Origin: Cochliopodium minus
Taxonomy: Eukaryota > Discosea > Himatismenida > Cochliopodiidae
Length of the DNA stretch: 10,321 bases
Direction of reading: 5' to 3'
Assembly: GCA_024220525.1 (NCBI GenBank)
Contig: JAMYWO010000028.1
Coordinates: forward strand, 192,000-202,320
A program made the position numbers and the translations under genes. This document shows positions 1 through 8,081 of this stretch, piece by piece. Within the stretch, counting starts at the first letter, position 1. Every line of letters starts with the position of its first letter. The notes beneath the pieces were generated by a model, which made no database searches, was not told where the DNA came from, and saw only the letters and a program-made list of their open reading frames with translations.

Positions 1-121
1 TTTTTTGTTTTAATTTCGATGCGATTCTTGGTTTTTTCTGTTTGCTCGATAAAGTTTTATAAAAAAAATTTCATATAGAAGTAAAAATTTTTTAATCAGA
101 GCAATATTTTTGATTTTATCA

Positions 122-811
122 TCATTTTTTCTCATCTTTTTTCTCATCTTTAGATTCCTTTTTGTTGTAGTAGATTTCAGCTACTTTTAGAGTGAAATAG
201 GAAACAGCAGCTAATACTGCAAGATAGAAGTATTTATTGGAAGAAGATTTTTTGGAATGAAGGTAAATATATAACTCTGAACTTGTTGCATTCAAAAGCT
301 TTGATCTTGCTTGATTTAATTCCATAAACATAGAGTAGCCTTGTTGTATTTCCTTATTTTTGAGAAGCAAAAGAGGGATACTATGGTATTGAAATACAAT
401 GTTGTCAAATATGTGGGGAGGCCCTAGTTCAGAATTGTTTTCAGAGAACAAAACTTCTACAATTGATATTAATAACTGACGAGATTGGTATTTTTTAATA
501 TGGGCTGAATTCTTTTTGCAAAGAAAATTATAATATAAAATTATAAATTTTTAAGAATTTACCTTTATTTTTTCAATAATTTCATCAACCTTGGAATCTT
601 TGGAGTATTCAACAGTGCATATATATTTTTGGAATTCATCTTTTATAGATTCTGTTTTTGGAACCACAATGATTGATTCAAGCATATTTGGTATGGAGAG
701 ATGTTTTGCTAAATAATTTAATAGAACATCTTTTTCGTTTTGTAGAGAATCATTAAGAACGTTATCCTTTTTAAAAGATTCTTCAAGAATATATTTAAAA
801 ATAGAATCCAT
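122..811 (-). CDS. Two-exon gene for a probable tail-anchored membrane protein of unknown function
   Basis: Product unrecognised. Exon 1 runs 811 to 563 from an ATG (83 codons) and exon 2 runs 511 to 122, ending in TGA. Joining them across a GT..AG intron (562-512) keeps the frame at phase 0 and gives about 212 residues. Without splicing, exon 1 stops three codons past the donor and exon 2 has no ATG near its start, so splicing explains both pieces. The N-terminal part is helical-looking and charged. One hydrophobic segment (about residues 177-193, containing FYLAVLAAVSYF) lies just before a Lys/Glu-rich tail of about 19 residues, the layout of a tail-anchored protein with its bulk in the cytosol. 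There is no signal peptide. It diverges from the gene at 1030. It is probably a host gene; cargo of the mobile element cannot be excluded. Confidence 0.6.
512..562 (-). other. Spliceosomal intron, 51 nt
   Basis: On the minus strand the donor is AAG|GTAAAT and the acceptor is GCAAAAAG|AATTC, with an AT-rich body. Removing it joins two open frames at phase 0. The intron holds in-frame stops, so it must be removed to read the second exon. Confidence 0.6.
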
Positions 812-1029
812 TCTTTTTTTTTTTCTCTTATACTTTTAATTTCTTTTTCCATGCTGTGTAATTCAATATAAATATTCACCTAAAATTTATATTATTCAAA
901 CAAAAATGAAAAAATAAAAATAAATAAAAAAATATTTGGGGCAACCCACTTCTTTAATACACACACTAATATAAACGTTTATTAAGTTTTCTCAAAACTT
1001 TAAATACTATCAAAAACTTAAATACTATT
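812..1029. promoter_or_regulatory. Divergent intergenic promoter region
   Basis: These 218 bp separate the start codons of two divergent spliced genes and no coding frame is visible, so they should hold both promoters. Visible elements are a short GC-richer patch (GGGGCAACCCAC, about 938-949), a TATA-like AATATAAACG, a perfect 12-bp palindrome ATAAACGTTTAT (971-982), and an 18-bp imperfect tandem duplication ending just before the plus-strand ATG. No transcription start can be assigned from sequence alone. Confidence 0.45.
993..1028. repeat. 18-bp imperfect tandem duplication before the ATG at 1030
   Basis: The two adjacent units (993-1010 and 1011-1028) differ at two neighbouring positions and share the end TAAATACTAT or AAATACTAT. 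The second unit ends one base before the ATG at 1030, so the duplication forms the immediate 5' leader. It may be replication slippage or a duplicated regulatory site. Confidence 0.6.
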
Positions 1030-2290
1030 ATGCAAGAACAACAGAGTAATAAAATTTTATTTTTAAATAATTACAAATATTTTATAACATATATTTCATT
1101 CTAATATAATTGCATTTATAATAAATAAAGATTCTAATACAGATCCACAACCCTTGGATATGGATTTATTGGGTGATACACATCCAATAAATAATCAACC
1201 AATTAACCCATGTCAAAATGGAGAATTTCCAGCAGAGATACTGCAAGTTCCTCCACAGATACAGCAAGTTCCTCCACAGATACAGCATGTTCCTCCACAG
1301 ACACAGCCACAAAGCAATGGAGTAGAATGGGTTGATAATTTCATAAAATTGATTAAGAAAATAAGAGGACCTAAATTGGACATTTTGAAGAAAGGATTTT
1401 TGGATATTTGCATCAAGATACCTGACATGGCAAATTATGTTGTATCAGTTGTTAATCAATCAATCAATCTTCAAATGGAAAGGATGCAGCATCAAAAAAG
1501 AAAATATGTGATCCAACACTTAAAGAGATGGAGCCAAAAACTATGTTGCAGAAGTTAATTGAATTCTACAAAGATTTCAAACAACATAAAAAAGATTTGT
1601 TGCAAGAATATCAAGATGGTTTGAACATCAATCAAATCCAACCTTGGGATATTGAAAAACCAGAATCAATTGAGCAATATAGAAACTTACTTCCTGAAAT
1701 AAAATTAATGAAAGAAAGAGATTTTAGCAATATGAAACATGGATATCTGTTTGAATTTCTTCAATGGGTCTCAATTGGGCAAGCAGCTGATGTGATGTTT
1801 AATTATTACAAAAAGGAAAAGGAAAAGGAATTCAAAGGTATTATATTTTTCTATCAATTGAATAAATATTAATAATTTCATATTTATTTTTTTTAAAGGA
1901 AAGACAAAAGATATGTTTGTCTTGGAAACATTTGGATCTCAATTTGGACCTAGATATTATTCTGACAAGAGATCTTGTTATCTGCTGACACTTCAATTCC
2001 CATCTATTTTGTATCTCTTTATGAATACCTCTGTTGAAATGTATACTCCCACAGATATTCTTCGAATTTCTGGCAAACTAAGAAAATTTCTCAAAGATAA
2101 CAAAGAAAAGTTCAGACACAGTTTCAAAGATGCAGATAGAGATATACCTGAAGTAATATGGAATGCTCTACCTCAAATCATTTGTGAAAATTACAATTTC
2201 AATAAAGGTGATGATCAAATCAATGATTCTTTGAATGACATTTCTATCAGTGACTCAACTCCAACAAATGAAAATAATATTGAAATATAA
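1030..2290 (+). CDS. Multi-exon gene of unknown function with a Pro/Gln heptad repeat
   Basis: Product unrecognised. The inferred exons are 1030-1045, 1131-1441, 1501-1837 and 1899-2290. Every junction keeps the reading frame (phases 1, 0, 1) and the total is 1056 nt, about 351 residues. The first exon encodes only MQEQQ plus one base; without it the second exon has no ATG before 1160. The N-terminal part is Asn/Pro/Gln-rich and carries three heptads (VPPQIQQ, VPPQIQH, VPPQTQP). The middle is helical and charged. The last exon contains hydrophobic stretches such as CYLLTLQFPSILYLFM and then an Asp/Asn/Ser-rich, probably disordered tail. There is no signal peptide or clear catalytic motif. The frame change near 1442-1500 is best explained by a third intron, but a 4-bp slippage in an AATC repeat there would have the same effect. 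Confidence 0.55.
1046..1130 (+). other. Probable first intron, 85 nt
   Basis: The donor is CAGA|GTAATA and the acceptor ATAAATAAAG|ATTC at 1130. An alternative acceptor at 1142 (TACAG) lies 12 nt on and keeps the same frame, so the product would differ by four residues. It follows a 16-nt coding exon and leaves phase 1. Confidence 0.45.
1247..1309 (+). repeat. Three 21-bp in-frame tandem repeats
   Basis: Three consecutive 21-bp units (1247-1267, 1268-1288, 1289-1309) share GTTCCTCCACAGA and encode VPPQ(I/T)Q plus Q, H or P. The third has diverged most. Being a multiple of three, the repeat can expand or contract without breaking the frame. Confidence 0.8.
1442..1500 (+). other. Probable second intron, 41-59 nt (acceptor ambiguous)
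   Basis: The plus-strand frame switches here. A donor at 1442 (GTT|GTATCA) leaves phase 0. AG acceptors at 1482, 1488 and 1500 all restore the downstream frame, giving introns of 41, 47 or 59 nt; the last matches the other introns in length. The stretch holds three tandem AATC units (about 1454-1465), so loss of one unit in a continuous exon is the rival explanation. Confidence 0.4.
1838..1898 (+). other. Spliceosomal intron, 61 nt
   Basis: The donor is AAAG|GTATTA and the acceptor TTTTTTTTAAAG|GAAAG after a long T-rich tract. The body is strongly AT-rich and holds in-frame stops. Splicing leaves phase 1 and joins two long open frames exactly. Confidence 0.7.
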
Positions 2291-2442
2291 TTAACAATTT
2301 TTCTTAATAAATTAATTAATTATTACTTATTGAATTTTGTTCAATTTGATTTGGAGTTTGAAGTCCATTTTTATATTTAGGACAATTATGGACTGTATAA
2401 ATATATTTCAGCTTAATATATGTCTTTCTCAAATATTTCTCT

Positions 2443-2453
2443 TATATATAAAA
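2443..2453 (+). promoter_or_regulatory. TATA-box-like element upstream of the polymerase gene
   Basis: TATATATAAAA lies 74 bp before the polymerase ATG, a reasonable place for a polymerase II core promoter with a short leader. Downstream, TCTCCACAA occurs twice (2461-2469 and 2486-2494), a direct repeat in the presumed start region. The rest of the gap from 2291 has no convincing coding frame. Confidence 0.4.
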
Positions 2454-2526
2454 ATATTGCTCTCCACAAAAGTGACTTAAAAAGATCTCCACAAGTTATG
2501 ATTATATATTCTAACAGATCAGTATA

Positions 2527-5500
2527 ATGAGTGGTATTTACAAATTTACAGTAAATGAATTAAAATCCAAAGCAAAAAAAGCAAATATTAGAGGATATTC
2601 ATCAAAAAGAAACAAAAAACAGCTTGTAAAACATATATTAAAAAATGCAAATGTGAAACCATTAAGAGAAATAGCAAAAGATTTAAGATTAAAACATTAT
2701 TACAGATTAAATAAAAATCAATTGAAAAAAAGATTGAATCCTGAAGATGATGAGTATATCAGAGATGCAGAACAAAACTTAATAAAAAGTAAAAGAAATG
2801 AAATGAGATTAAAAGATAAACATTATAATTTATTAAAAGAATTAAACGAAGAAAAAGAATTTAATTATAAAATCAAAAAACATAGAAAATACAAAAAGAA
2901 AAATAGAAATGTATTGAATGAATTAAAACAATTTGAGAATAAGAAAAGTAGATTTGTGAAAACAGAAAAAGCATTCAGAAATCTTTTTAGATCCTACAGA
3001 GATACAAAAGTGAATCAAGATGAAAACAGACATAAATATGATGATTATTTGAACAATGTTGAGAAACCATTGAGTAGATTTATCAAACAACAACTTAGAA
3101 AATACAAATCCATGAAAGTAAATTTAATGATTAAATACACAATGAAAAGGAATTTAGAAGAAAAAGCATCTGAAAACAAAATGTTTTACTCAACAAGTAG
3201 ACCATTTACGGTAACTTCAGGAAAAGAATTTTCAGATGATATTATTGAAATATTTGATAATTTTATTAAAATAATTGAAACAACAATAGCATTGGGATCA
3301 GATTGGGTTTTTGAAGTAATGAATGAGTTAATTGTTTCAATAGTAAATTATAGACCTTTGAGAGGAGGAACATATAGAGAGTTACCTGATGGTCTGAAGG
3401 ATGCAAGAGGTGGGAATCAGTTTTTATGTAACATTAAAAATAAAGATAATTTATGTTTTGTTTATTGTTATCTTGCATCAAAACATTATTTGAGGTCAAA
3501 TGCTAACCGTCAAAGCTCATACAAAAAATATATGAAAGAAGTAAATATAAAAGGGATTAATTTCCCCATTCAAAGATGTGATTATGAGAAGTTTGAGAAA
3601 CAAAACAATTGTAAAATAAATGTATTTAGATACAATGAAAAAACAGGAATAATTCCATTTTATTTAAATGAAAATCCACAAAAAGCAATAAATATGTTAT
3701 TAATTGGAGATTTAGAATCAGGTGAAAATGGACATTTTGTTTTGATAAGAAATTTTAATAAATTAAATTCTAATATTTCCAAACATAATGGTGAAAAACA
3801 TTTTTGTTTGAGATGTCTTCATGGATATAGCTCACTAGAAAGATTGAATAAGCACCTTGAAGATTGTAAACAAACAAAACCAGGAGAGGCATCACTATTA
3901 AAACTACCTGACGAGAGTAATAAATTTATTCAATTTAAAAAATACAAAAACAAATTGAAGATACCTTATGTAATATATGCCGATTTTGAATGTATATTAA
4001 GTAAAAAAGAAGGACCAAAAAACAATCCTAACAAATCATACACAGAAAAAGTTGCAGAACATGTTCCATCAGGATTTGGATATTATGTTGTATCAACAGA
4101 TCCTAATTATCAAAGTAAATATTATAGCTATAGAGGTAAAGATGCACATCATATGTTTATGGAATCAATAATGAAAACAGAAAAAGATTTATTGAAAAGA
4201 TTAAAAAATGTTGTACCAATGAATTTAACAGGTGAAGAAAAACAATTTAAAAAAGCAACTCATTGTCATGTTTGTAAAAAAGAAATCGGATTGATAAGAA
4301 AGAAAGATGGTGATGATTATGTAACAAAAAGAGATAAAGTAAGAGATCATTGTCATATCACTGGTGAGTTCAGAGGAGCAGCACATAATTCATGTAATTT
4401 AAACTTTAAAAATAAACCATTCATACCTGTTTTATTTCACAATCTTAAAGGATATGATGCCCATTTAATATTGCAAGTCGCATCGGAATATACAGATTAC
4501 ATTGATTGTATTCCTCAAAATTTTGAACAATATATTACATTTAATGTTGGACATTTAAAGTTTTTGGACTCATTACAATTTCTTAATTGTTCATTAGATG
4601 GATTAGTTAAAAATTTAAAAGAAGAACAATTCAAACATATGAAAAAATATTATCAAGGAGAGAAATTAAAATTATTATTAAAGAAGGGAGTTTATCCTTA
4701 TGAATACATGGATTCTTTTGAAAAGTTTGAAGAAAAAGAATTACCAAATAAAGAAGACTTTTACAGTACTCTTACAAGATCAACAATTTCAGAAAAAAAA
4801 TATCAAAGAGCTCAAAATGTTTGGGAAGAATTTGAAATATCTAATATGGGTGAATATCATGACTTGTATTTGAAAACAGATGTTCTATTATTGGCTGATG
4901 TTTTTGAATCATTCAGAGATTTATCAATTGATGTTTACAAATTGGATCCTTGTCACTATTTGACCAGTCCTGCTCTTGCTTGGGACGCTATGCTTTTGAT
5001 GACTGGAATTAAACTTGAACTATTGACAGATATAGATATGTACAATATGGTTGAAAAGGGAATGAGAGGAGGAATATCATATATCAACCACAGATATGCA
5101 AAAGCAAATAACAAATATATGAAGGATTATAATCCAAAAGAAGAAGATTCATACATTATGTATTTAGATGCAAATAATCTGTATGGATGGGCAATGTCTC
5201 AATTATTACCAATTGGTGGATTTAAATGGTTTGATAAAGAAGTAATTAATAAATTAGATATACATGCTAAAATATATAAGTTTTTAAAAGAATTAATTCA
5301 ATATGATGATGTGGGTCATATTTTTGAAGTTGATTTAGAATATCCCGAAGAATTACATGATTTACATTCAGATTATCCTGTTGCAGTATCACAAAGAAAA
5401 GTAAATATAAATGAATTATCAAAATATCAAACAGATTTAGTTAAAAAACATAAAATAAATGTTGGAGTTGTTCCAAAGTTAGTTCCAACTCTAGAAAATA

Positions 5501-6528
5501 AAACAAAGTATGTTGTTCATTACAGAAATTTAATGAAATATATTGAACTAGGATTAAAAGTTACAAAAGTACATAGAGTTATTTCATTTAAACAAACAGA
5601 TTTTTTGAAAGAATATATTGACTTTAATTCAAATATGAGAGCAGGTAAAATAATAAATAAAGATGGAACAATAACAACAAAACCTGTGTCAGATTTTGAA
5701 AAAGATTATTTCAAATTAATGAACAACAGTGTATTTGGTAAAACAATGGAGAATGTCAAAAATAGAATAGATGCAAAATTATGTGCAGGTAATAAAAAAT
5801 CTGAACGTCACTCAAGAGATCCCTTGTATAAATGTTTTAAAAGATTTAATGAAAATATGGTTATTATTGAAAAATATAGAAAGAAAATAGATTTAATTAA
5901 ACCTATTTACATTGGTTTTTGTGTTTTAGATTTATCAAAACTATTAATGTACAACTTTCACTACGACTATATGTTGGATAAATATGGACCAGAAAAAGCA
6001 AAATTATTATTTACAGATACAGATTCTTTAACTTATCATGTTAAAACTCAAGATGTTTATAAGGATATGGCAGATAACAAAGAGTTATTCGACTTTTCAG
6101 ATTATAAGTCAAATATTTTAAAAGATGCTGAAGGAAATGAAACATTAAAAATTGAAAATAAAGATGAAAACAAAAAAGTTGTTGGTAAATTTAAAGATGA
6201 GACTTTATCAATTCCTATTTTAGAATTTGTAGGATTGAGGAGTAAAATGTATGCATTCAAAACTGGAGATTATGAAAAGAAAACTGCAAAAGGAACAAAC
6301 AAGAGTGTAAAAGATAAAGTAATAAAATTTGATGATTACAAAAGAGCTTTATTTGAAACAGACAAACAACAAAGAGTTATTCAACATTCTTTTAGAATTG
6401 ATCATCATAATATTTATTCAATTGAACAAAACAAAAAAACTTTATCTGCTTTTGATGATAAAAAATATTTATTAGACGATGGAATAACTTCTCTTTCTTA
6501 TGGACATTACGAAATAAATAAAAAATAA
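2527..6528 (+). CDS. polB: Protein-primed family B DNA polymerase (Polinton type)
   Basis: Replicative polymerase of the element, expected to start on a protein primer and proofread with a 3'-5' exonuclease. The 1333-residue frame is uninterrupted. From the N-terminus: a SAP-like helical segment (about 5-70), a very basic coiled region (about 85-215) that could hold a terminal-protein function, and a domain with conserved-looking Cys310 and His403. Then come a C2HC finger (C427, C430, H443, C447), Exo I YADFE (D486, E488), and an endonuclease VII-like Cys/His insert (C580, C583, the DHCH at 607-610, H620, C623). Exo II is HNLKGYD (N639, D644) and Exo III is Y781-x3-D785. Polymerase motif A is DANNLYG (881-887), motif B KLMNNSVFG (1063-1071), motif C DTDS (1164-1167), and the K-x-Y motif KMY (1240-1242). 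All catalytic acids are present. A terminal-protein role for the N-terminus is inference. Confidence 0.95.
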   Translation: MSGIYKFTVNELKSKAKKANIRGYSSKRNKKQLVKHILKNANVKPLREIAKDLRLKHYYRLNKNQLKKRLNPEDDEYIRDAEQNLIKSKRNEMRLKDKHYNLLKELNEEKEFNYKIKKHRKYKKKNRNVLNELKQFENKKSRFVKTEKAFRNLFRSYRDTKVNQDENRHKYDDYLNNVEKPLSRFIKQQLRKYKSMKVNLMIKYTMKRNLEEKASENKMFYSTSRPFTVTSGKEFSDDIIEIFDNFIKIIETTIALGSDWVFEVMNELIVSIVNYRPLRGGTYRELPDGLKDARGGNQFLCNIKNKDNLCFVYCYLASKHYLRSNANRQSSYKKYMKEVNIKGINFPIQRCDYEKFEKQNNCKINVFRYNEKTGIIPFYLNENPQKAINMLLIGDLESGENGHFVLIRNFNKLNSNISKHNGEKHFCLRCLHGYSSLERLNKHLEDCKQTKPGEASLLKLPDESNKFIQFKKYKNKLKIPYVIYADFECILSKKEGPKNNPNKSYTEKVAEHVPSGFGYYVVSTDPNYQSKYYSYRGKDAHHMFMESIMKTEKDLLKRLKNVVPMNLTGEEKQFKKATHCHVCKKEIGLIRKKDGDDYVTKRDKVRDHCHITGEFRGAAHNSCNLNFKNKPFIPVLFHNLKGYDAHLILQVASEYTDYIDCIPQNFEQYITFNVGHLKFLDSLQFLNCSLDGLVKNLKEEQFKHMKKYYQGEKLKLLLKKGVYPYEYMDSFEKFEEKELPNKEDFYSTLTRSTISEKKYQRAQNVWEEFEISNMGEYHDLYLKTDVLLLADVFESFRDLSIDVYKLDPCHYLTSPALAWDAMLLMTGIKLELLTDIDMYNMVEKGMRGGISYINHRYAKANNKYMKDYNPKEEDSYIMYLDANNLYGWAMSQLLPIGGFKWFDKEVINKLDIHAKIYKFLKELIQYDDVGHIFEVDLEYPEELHDLHSDYPVAVSQRKVNINELSKYQTDLVKKHKINVGVVPKLVPTLENKTKYVVHYRNLMKYIELGLKVTKVHRVISFKQTDFLKEYIDFNSNMRAGKIINKDGTITTKPVSDFEKDYFKLMNNSVFGKTMENVKNRIDAKLCAGNKKSERHSRDPLYKCFKRFNENMVIIEKYRKKIDLIKPIYIGFCVLDLSKLLMYNFHYDYMLDKYGPEKAKLLFTDTDSLTYHVKTQDVYKDMADNKELFDFSDYKSNILKDAEGNETLKIENKDENKKVVGKFKDETLSIPILEFVGLRSKMYAFKTGDYEKKTAKGTNKSVKDKVIKFDDYKRALFETDKQQRVIQHSFRIDHHNIYSIEQNKKTLSAFDDKKYLLDDGITSLSYGHYEINKK

Positions 6529-6530
6529 GT

Positions 6531-6593
6531 GTATAATATTATAAAATATGAAATTATACATCTTCAAAGTTAATTCATCAAAGTATAATATTA
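6531..6593 (+). repeat. 11-bp direct repeat GTATAATATTA flanking a short leader
   Basis: GTATAATATTA occurs at 6531-6541 and 6583-6593, 52 bp apart, on both sides of a 17-codon leader frame. Each copy sits a few bases before a candidate start position (ATG at 6548, TAG at 6599), so it may be a promoter-like signal of the element. In such AT-rich DNA chance similarity is possible. Confidence 0.45.
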
Positions 6594-6751
6594 ATTTGTA
6601 GGGTTGTTGTGTTTGTAATTATTTTAAAAAAGAATCAAAACTATTCTTCAAGAGTGATAAAGGAAAAGCTGCATTATGTAATAAATGTGTTAAAAAAGGA
6701 AAATTTCATGAGGTTGTTGATTATCTAAAAGATTTTAAAAATGACTTATAA
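6548..6751 (+). pseudogene. Small zinc-ribbon protein gene interrupted by an in-frame TAG
   Basis: From the ATG at 6548 the frame runs 17 codons to TAG at 6599-6601, then continues open for 49 codons to TAA at 6749-6751. The downstream part starts GCCVCNYFKKE and holds two CxxC pairs (first and third cysteines of CCVC, then CNKC), typical of a treble-clef or zinc-ribbon fold, followed by a charged helix. TAG lies exactly where a start codon would be expected: right before the Cys-rich segment and 5 bases after a TATAATATTA signal like those before other genes here. It may be a lost start codon rather than a nonsense mutation. The integrase ATG follows seven bases after the stop. Role unknown; small zinc proteins of this kind often bind nucleic acid. 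Confidence 0.5.
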
Positions 6752-6757
6752 TTAATA

Positions 6758-7883
6758 ATGGAAAAGTTAAGTGAAATATTTTACAACTCAAAAACTGGAT
6801 ACATGTCTAAAAAAAGATTTGTTGAAGCTGCAAAAGTTTTAAAAATAAATAAAAAAGATGCACAAGAATTTTATGAAAATCAATCTGTAAATCAAATTTA
6901 TAAAAAAAGAGATCAAAAAAAAAAGTTTACACATATTGAAAGTCCTCGTTATGAACCAGGTTGTTTACAAATTGATTTAATGGTATTGACAAGGTTCCCA
7001 AAAAATGAAAATGGTGGTAATAAATACATATTGAATATATTAGATGTGTATTCAAGATTTGTAAAATCATATGCAGTAAAAAGTAATTCACCAGAATATG
7101 TTTATCCTCATATTAAAGAATACATTGAAGAATTTAGAAATCTTTATCCAAAAAATGAAATATCAATAACAATGGATTTGGGTGTTGAATTTAAAGGTAA
7201 AGTAAAGAAATATTTAGATGAACAAAATATAAAGATTTATTTTGCAACTCCTGGAGAGAATACAAAAAATAGAAATTATTTAGTTGAGAGATTTCATAGG
7301 ACAATGTGGGAGAAACTGAGAAAGATTCTAACCCATGAAGAAAGTTTAAAATGGATTGATTATTATCAAAATATTGTTGAAAATTATAATAATTCTATTC
7401 ATACAAAAACAAATATGACCAAAAAGTATTTTTATTGATAAAGAAGAAAGACCATTAGAAAATCAAATTAATATTAAAACTAAAACAATTACTTCAACAA
7501 ATTTAAATGTAAATGATACTGTAAGAATTTTAAAAAATAAAAAAGAATTTACAAAAAAATCTTTCACTCCAAATTGGTCTATTCAAACATACAAAATAGA
7601 TAGAATAGAAGGTAAAAGATATTTTTTAAAATACAATAATGGAAATGATAGAAAAGGTTCTTATTTAATTAGAGAACTACAAAAAGTAGATGAACAATCT
7701 CAATCTAAAGAAAAATATCAAGAAAAAACTAAGGAACACAAAAAATTAACAAAGAAAGTGAGAACTTTAAAGAAAGAAAAAATCCACGATGTAAATGATG
7801 AAGGTAAATATGAAGTAAATAAAAGATTGATACCAAGAGAGTCCAAAAGAGTCTCTAAAAAACCAGAAAAATTAATTTATTAA
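6758..7883 (+). pseudogene. int: rve-family (retroviral-type) integrase, frameshifted
   Basis: Integrase that would insert the element into host DNA. The first frame (6758-7438) has an N-terminal helical segment and an RNase H-like core. The D,D,E triad is visible as D73 (LQIDLMVL), D140 (ITMDLGVEF) and E177 (YLVERFHR), with 36 residues between the last two. The motif after D140 reads LGVEF where most family members have an Asn-Gly, a possible sign of decay. This frame ends at TGA 7436-7438. Another frame, open from 7419 to TAA 7881-7883, continues with an SH3-like C-terminal domain (NVNDTVRILKN, then TPNWSIQTYKI) and a Lys-rich tail. The break lies between 7418 and 7436, most simply one extra A in the A run at 7421-7425. 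It could be a real mutation, a sequencing error or, less likely, recoding. Confidence 0.88.
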
Positions 7884-7899
7884 TTATAAATAGTTATAA

Positions 7900-8058
7900 A
7901 TGGCTGGATCAAAAACATCTAAAAAGAAAGGAACATCAAAACAAGCAAAAGTAAGAGCAAAATTTAAAAGAATGATTGCTGAAGCAAAGAGAATAAGAAA
8001 AGCAAATTCATCAAAGAAATGGCAAACTTGTATTAAAGAGGCGGCTGGAAAAAAATAA
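7900..8058 (+). CDS. 52-residue Lys/Arg-rich protein, possible virion core or DNA-condensing protein
   Basis: A complete short frame with its own ATG, preceded by TATAAATAGTTATAA and followed by TAA. It starts MAGSKTSKKKG and is about one third Lys/Arg with almost no acidic residues, plus one Trp and one Cys near the end (KKWQTCIKEA). Such proteins usually bind and neutralise DNA. Adenoviruses and adintoviruses have small basic core proteins, which makes packaging of the element's DNA a reasonable inference, but there is no family-specific motif that I can identify. It is the last plus-strand gene, 16 bases after the integrase stop, and faces the minus-strand block across a 23-bp gap. Confidence 0.6.
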   Translation: MAGSKTSKKKGTSKQAKVRAKFKRMIAEAKRIRKANSSKKWQTCIKEAAGKK

Positions 8059-8065
8059 TTAATAT

Positions 8066-8079
8066 TTTTTAATTAAAAA
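8066..8079. terminator. AT palindrome between convergent genes
   Basis: TTTTTAATTAAAAA is a perfect 14-bp palindrome in the 23-bp gap between the stop of the basic-protein gene and the stop of the opposing zinc-knuckle gene. Both 3' ends meet here, so it may take part in transcript ending on both strands. No AATAAA signal lies exactly in the gap, and palindromes of A and T arise easily in this composition. Confidence 0.3.
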
Positions 8080-8081
8080 TA

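Noticed and set aside
122-451. Stand-alone 109-residue protein starting at TTG
   Set aside because: The frame stays open upstream to a good AG acceptor at 512, and the preceding exon joins it in phase.
971-982. Palindrome ATAAACGTTTAT as a bacterial-type operator
   Set aside because: The surrounding genes are spliced and eukaryotic; the palindrome is noted only as part of the promoter region.
1213-1428. Minus-strand frame with repeated Cys-rich CGGTCCI units
   Set aside because: It is the antisense shadow of the 21-bp Pro/Gln coding repeat in the plus-strand gene; there is no independent support.
1154-1558. Stand-alone 134-residue protein starting at TTG
   Set aside because: A TTG start is not expected in a nuclear eukaryotic gene, and its last 30 or so residues look non-coding. 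It is better read as the second exon plus intron of a spliced gene.
2291-2526. Left terminal inverted repeat of the element
   Set aside because: I found no matching inverted sequence near the right end and no convincing target duplication; the right terminus is probably outside the window.
7739-7870. Chromodomain at the integrase C-terminus
   Set aside because: The tail after the SH3-like domain is Lys/Glu-rich and lacks the aromatic cage pattern of a chromodomain.
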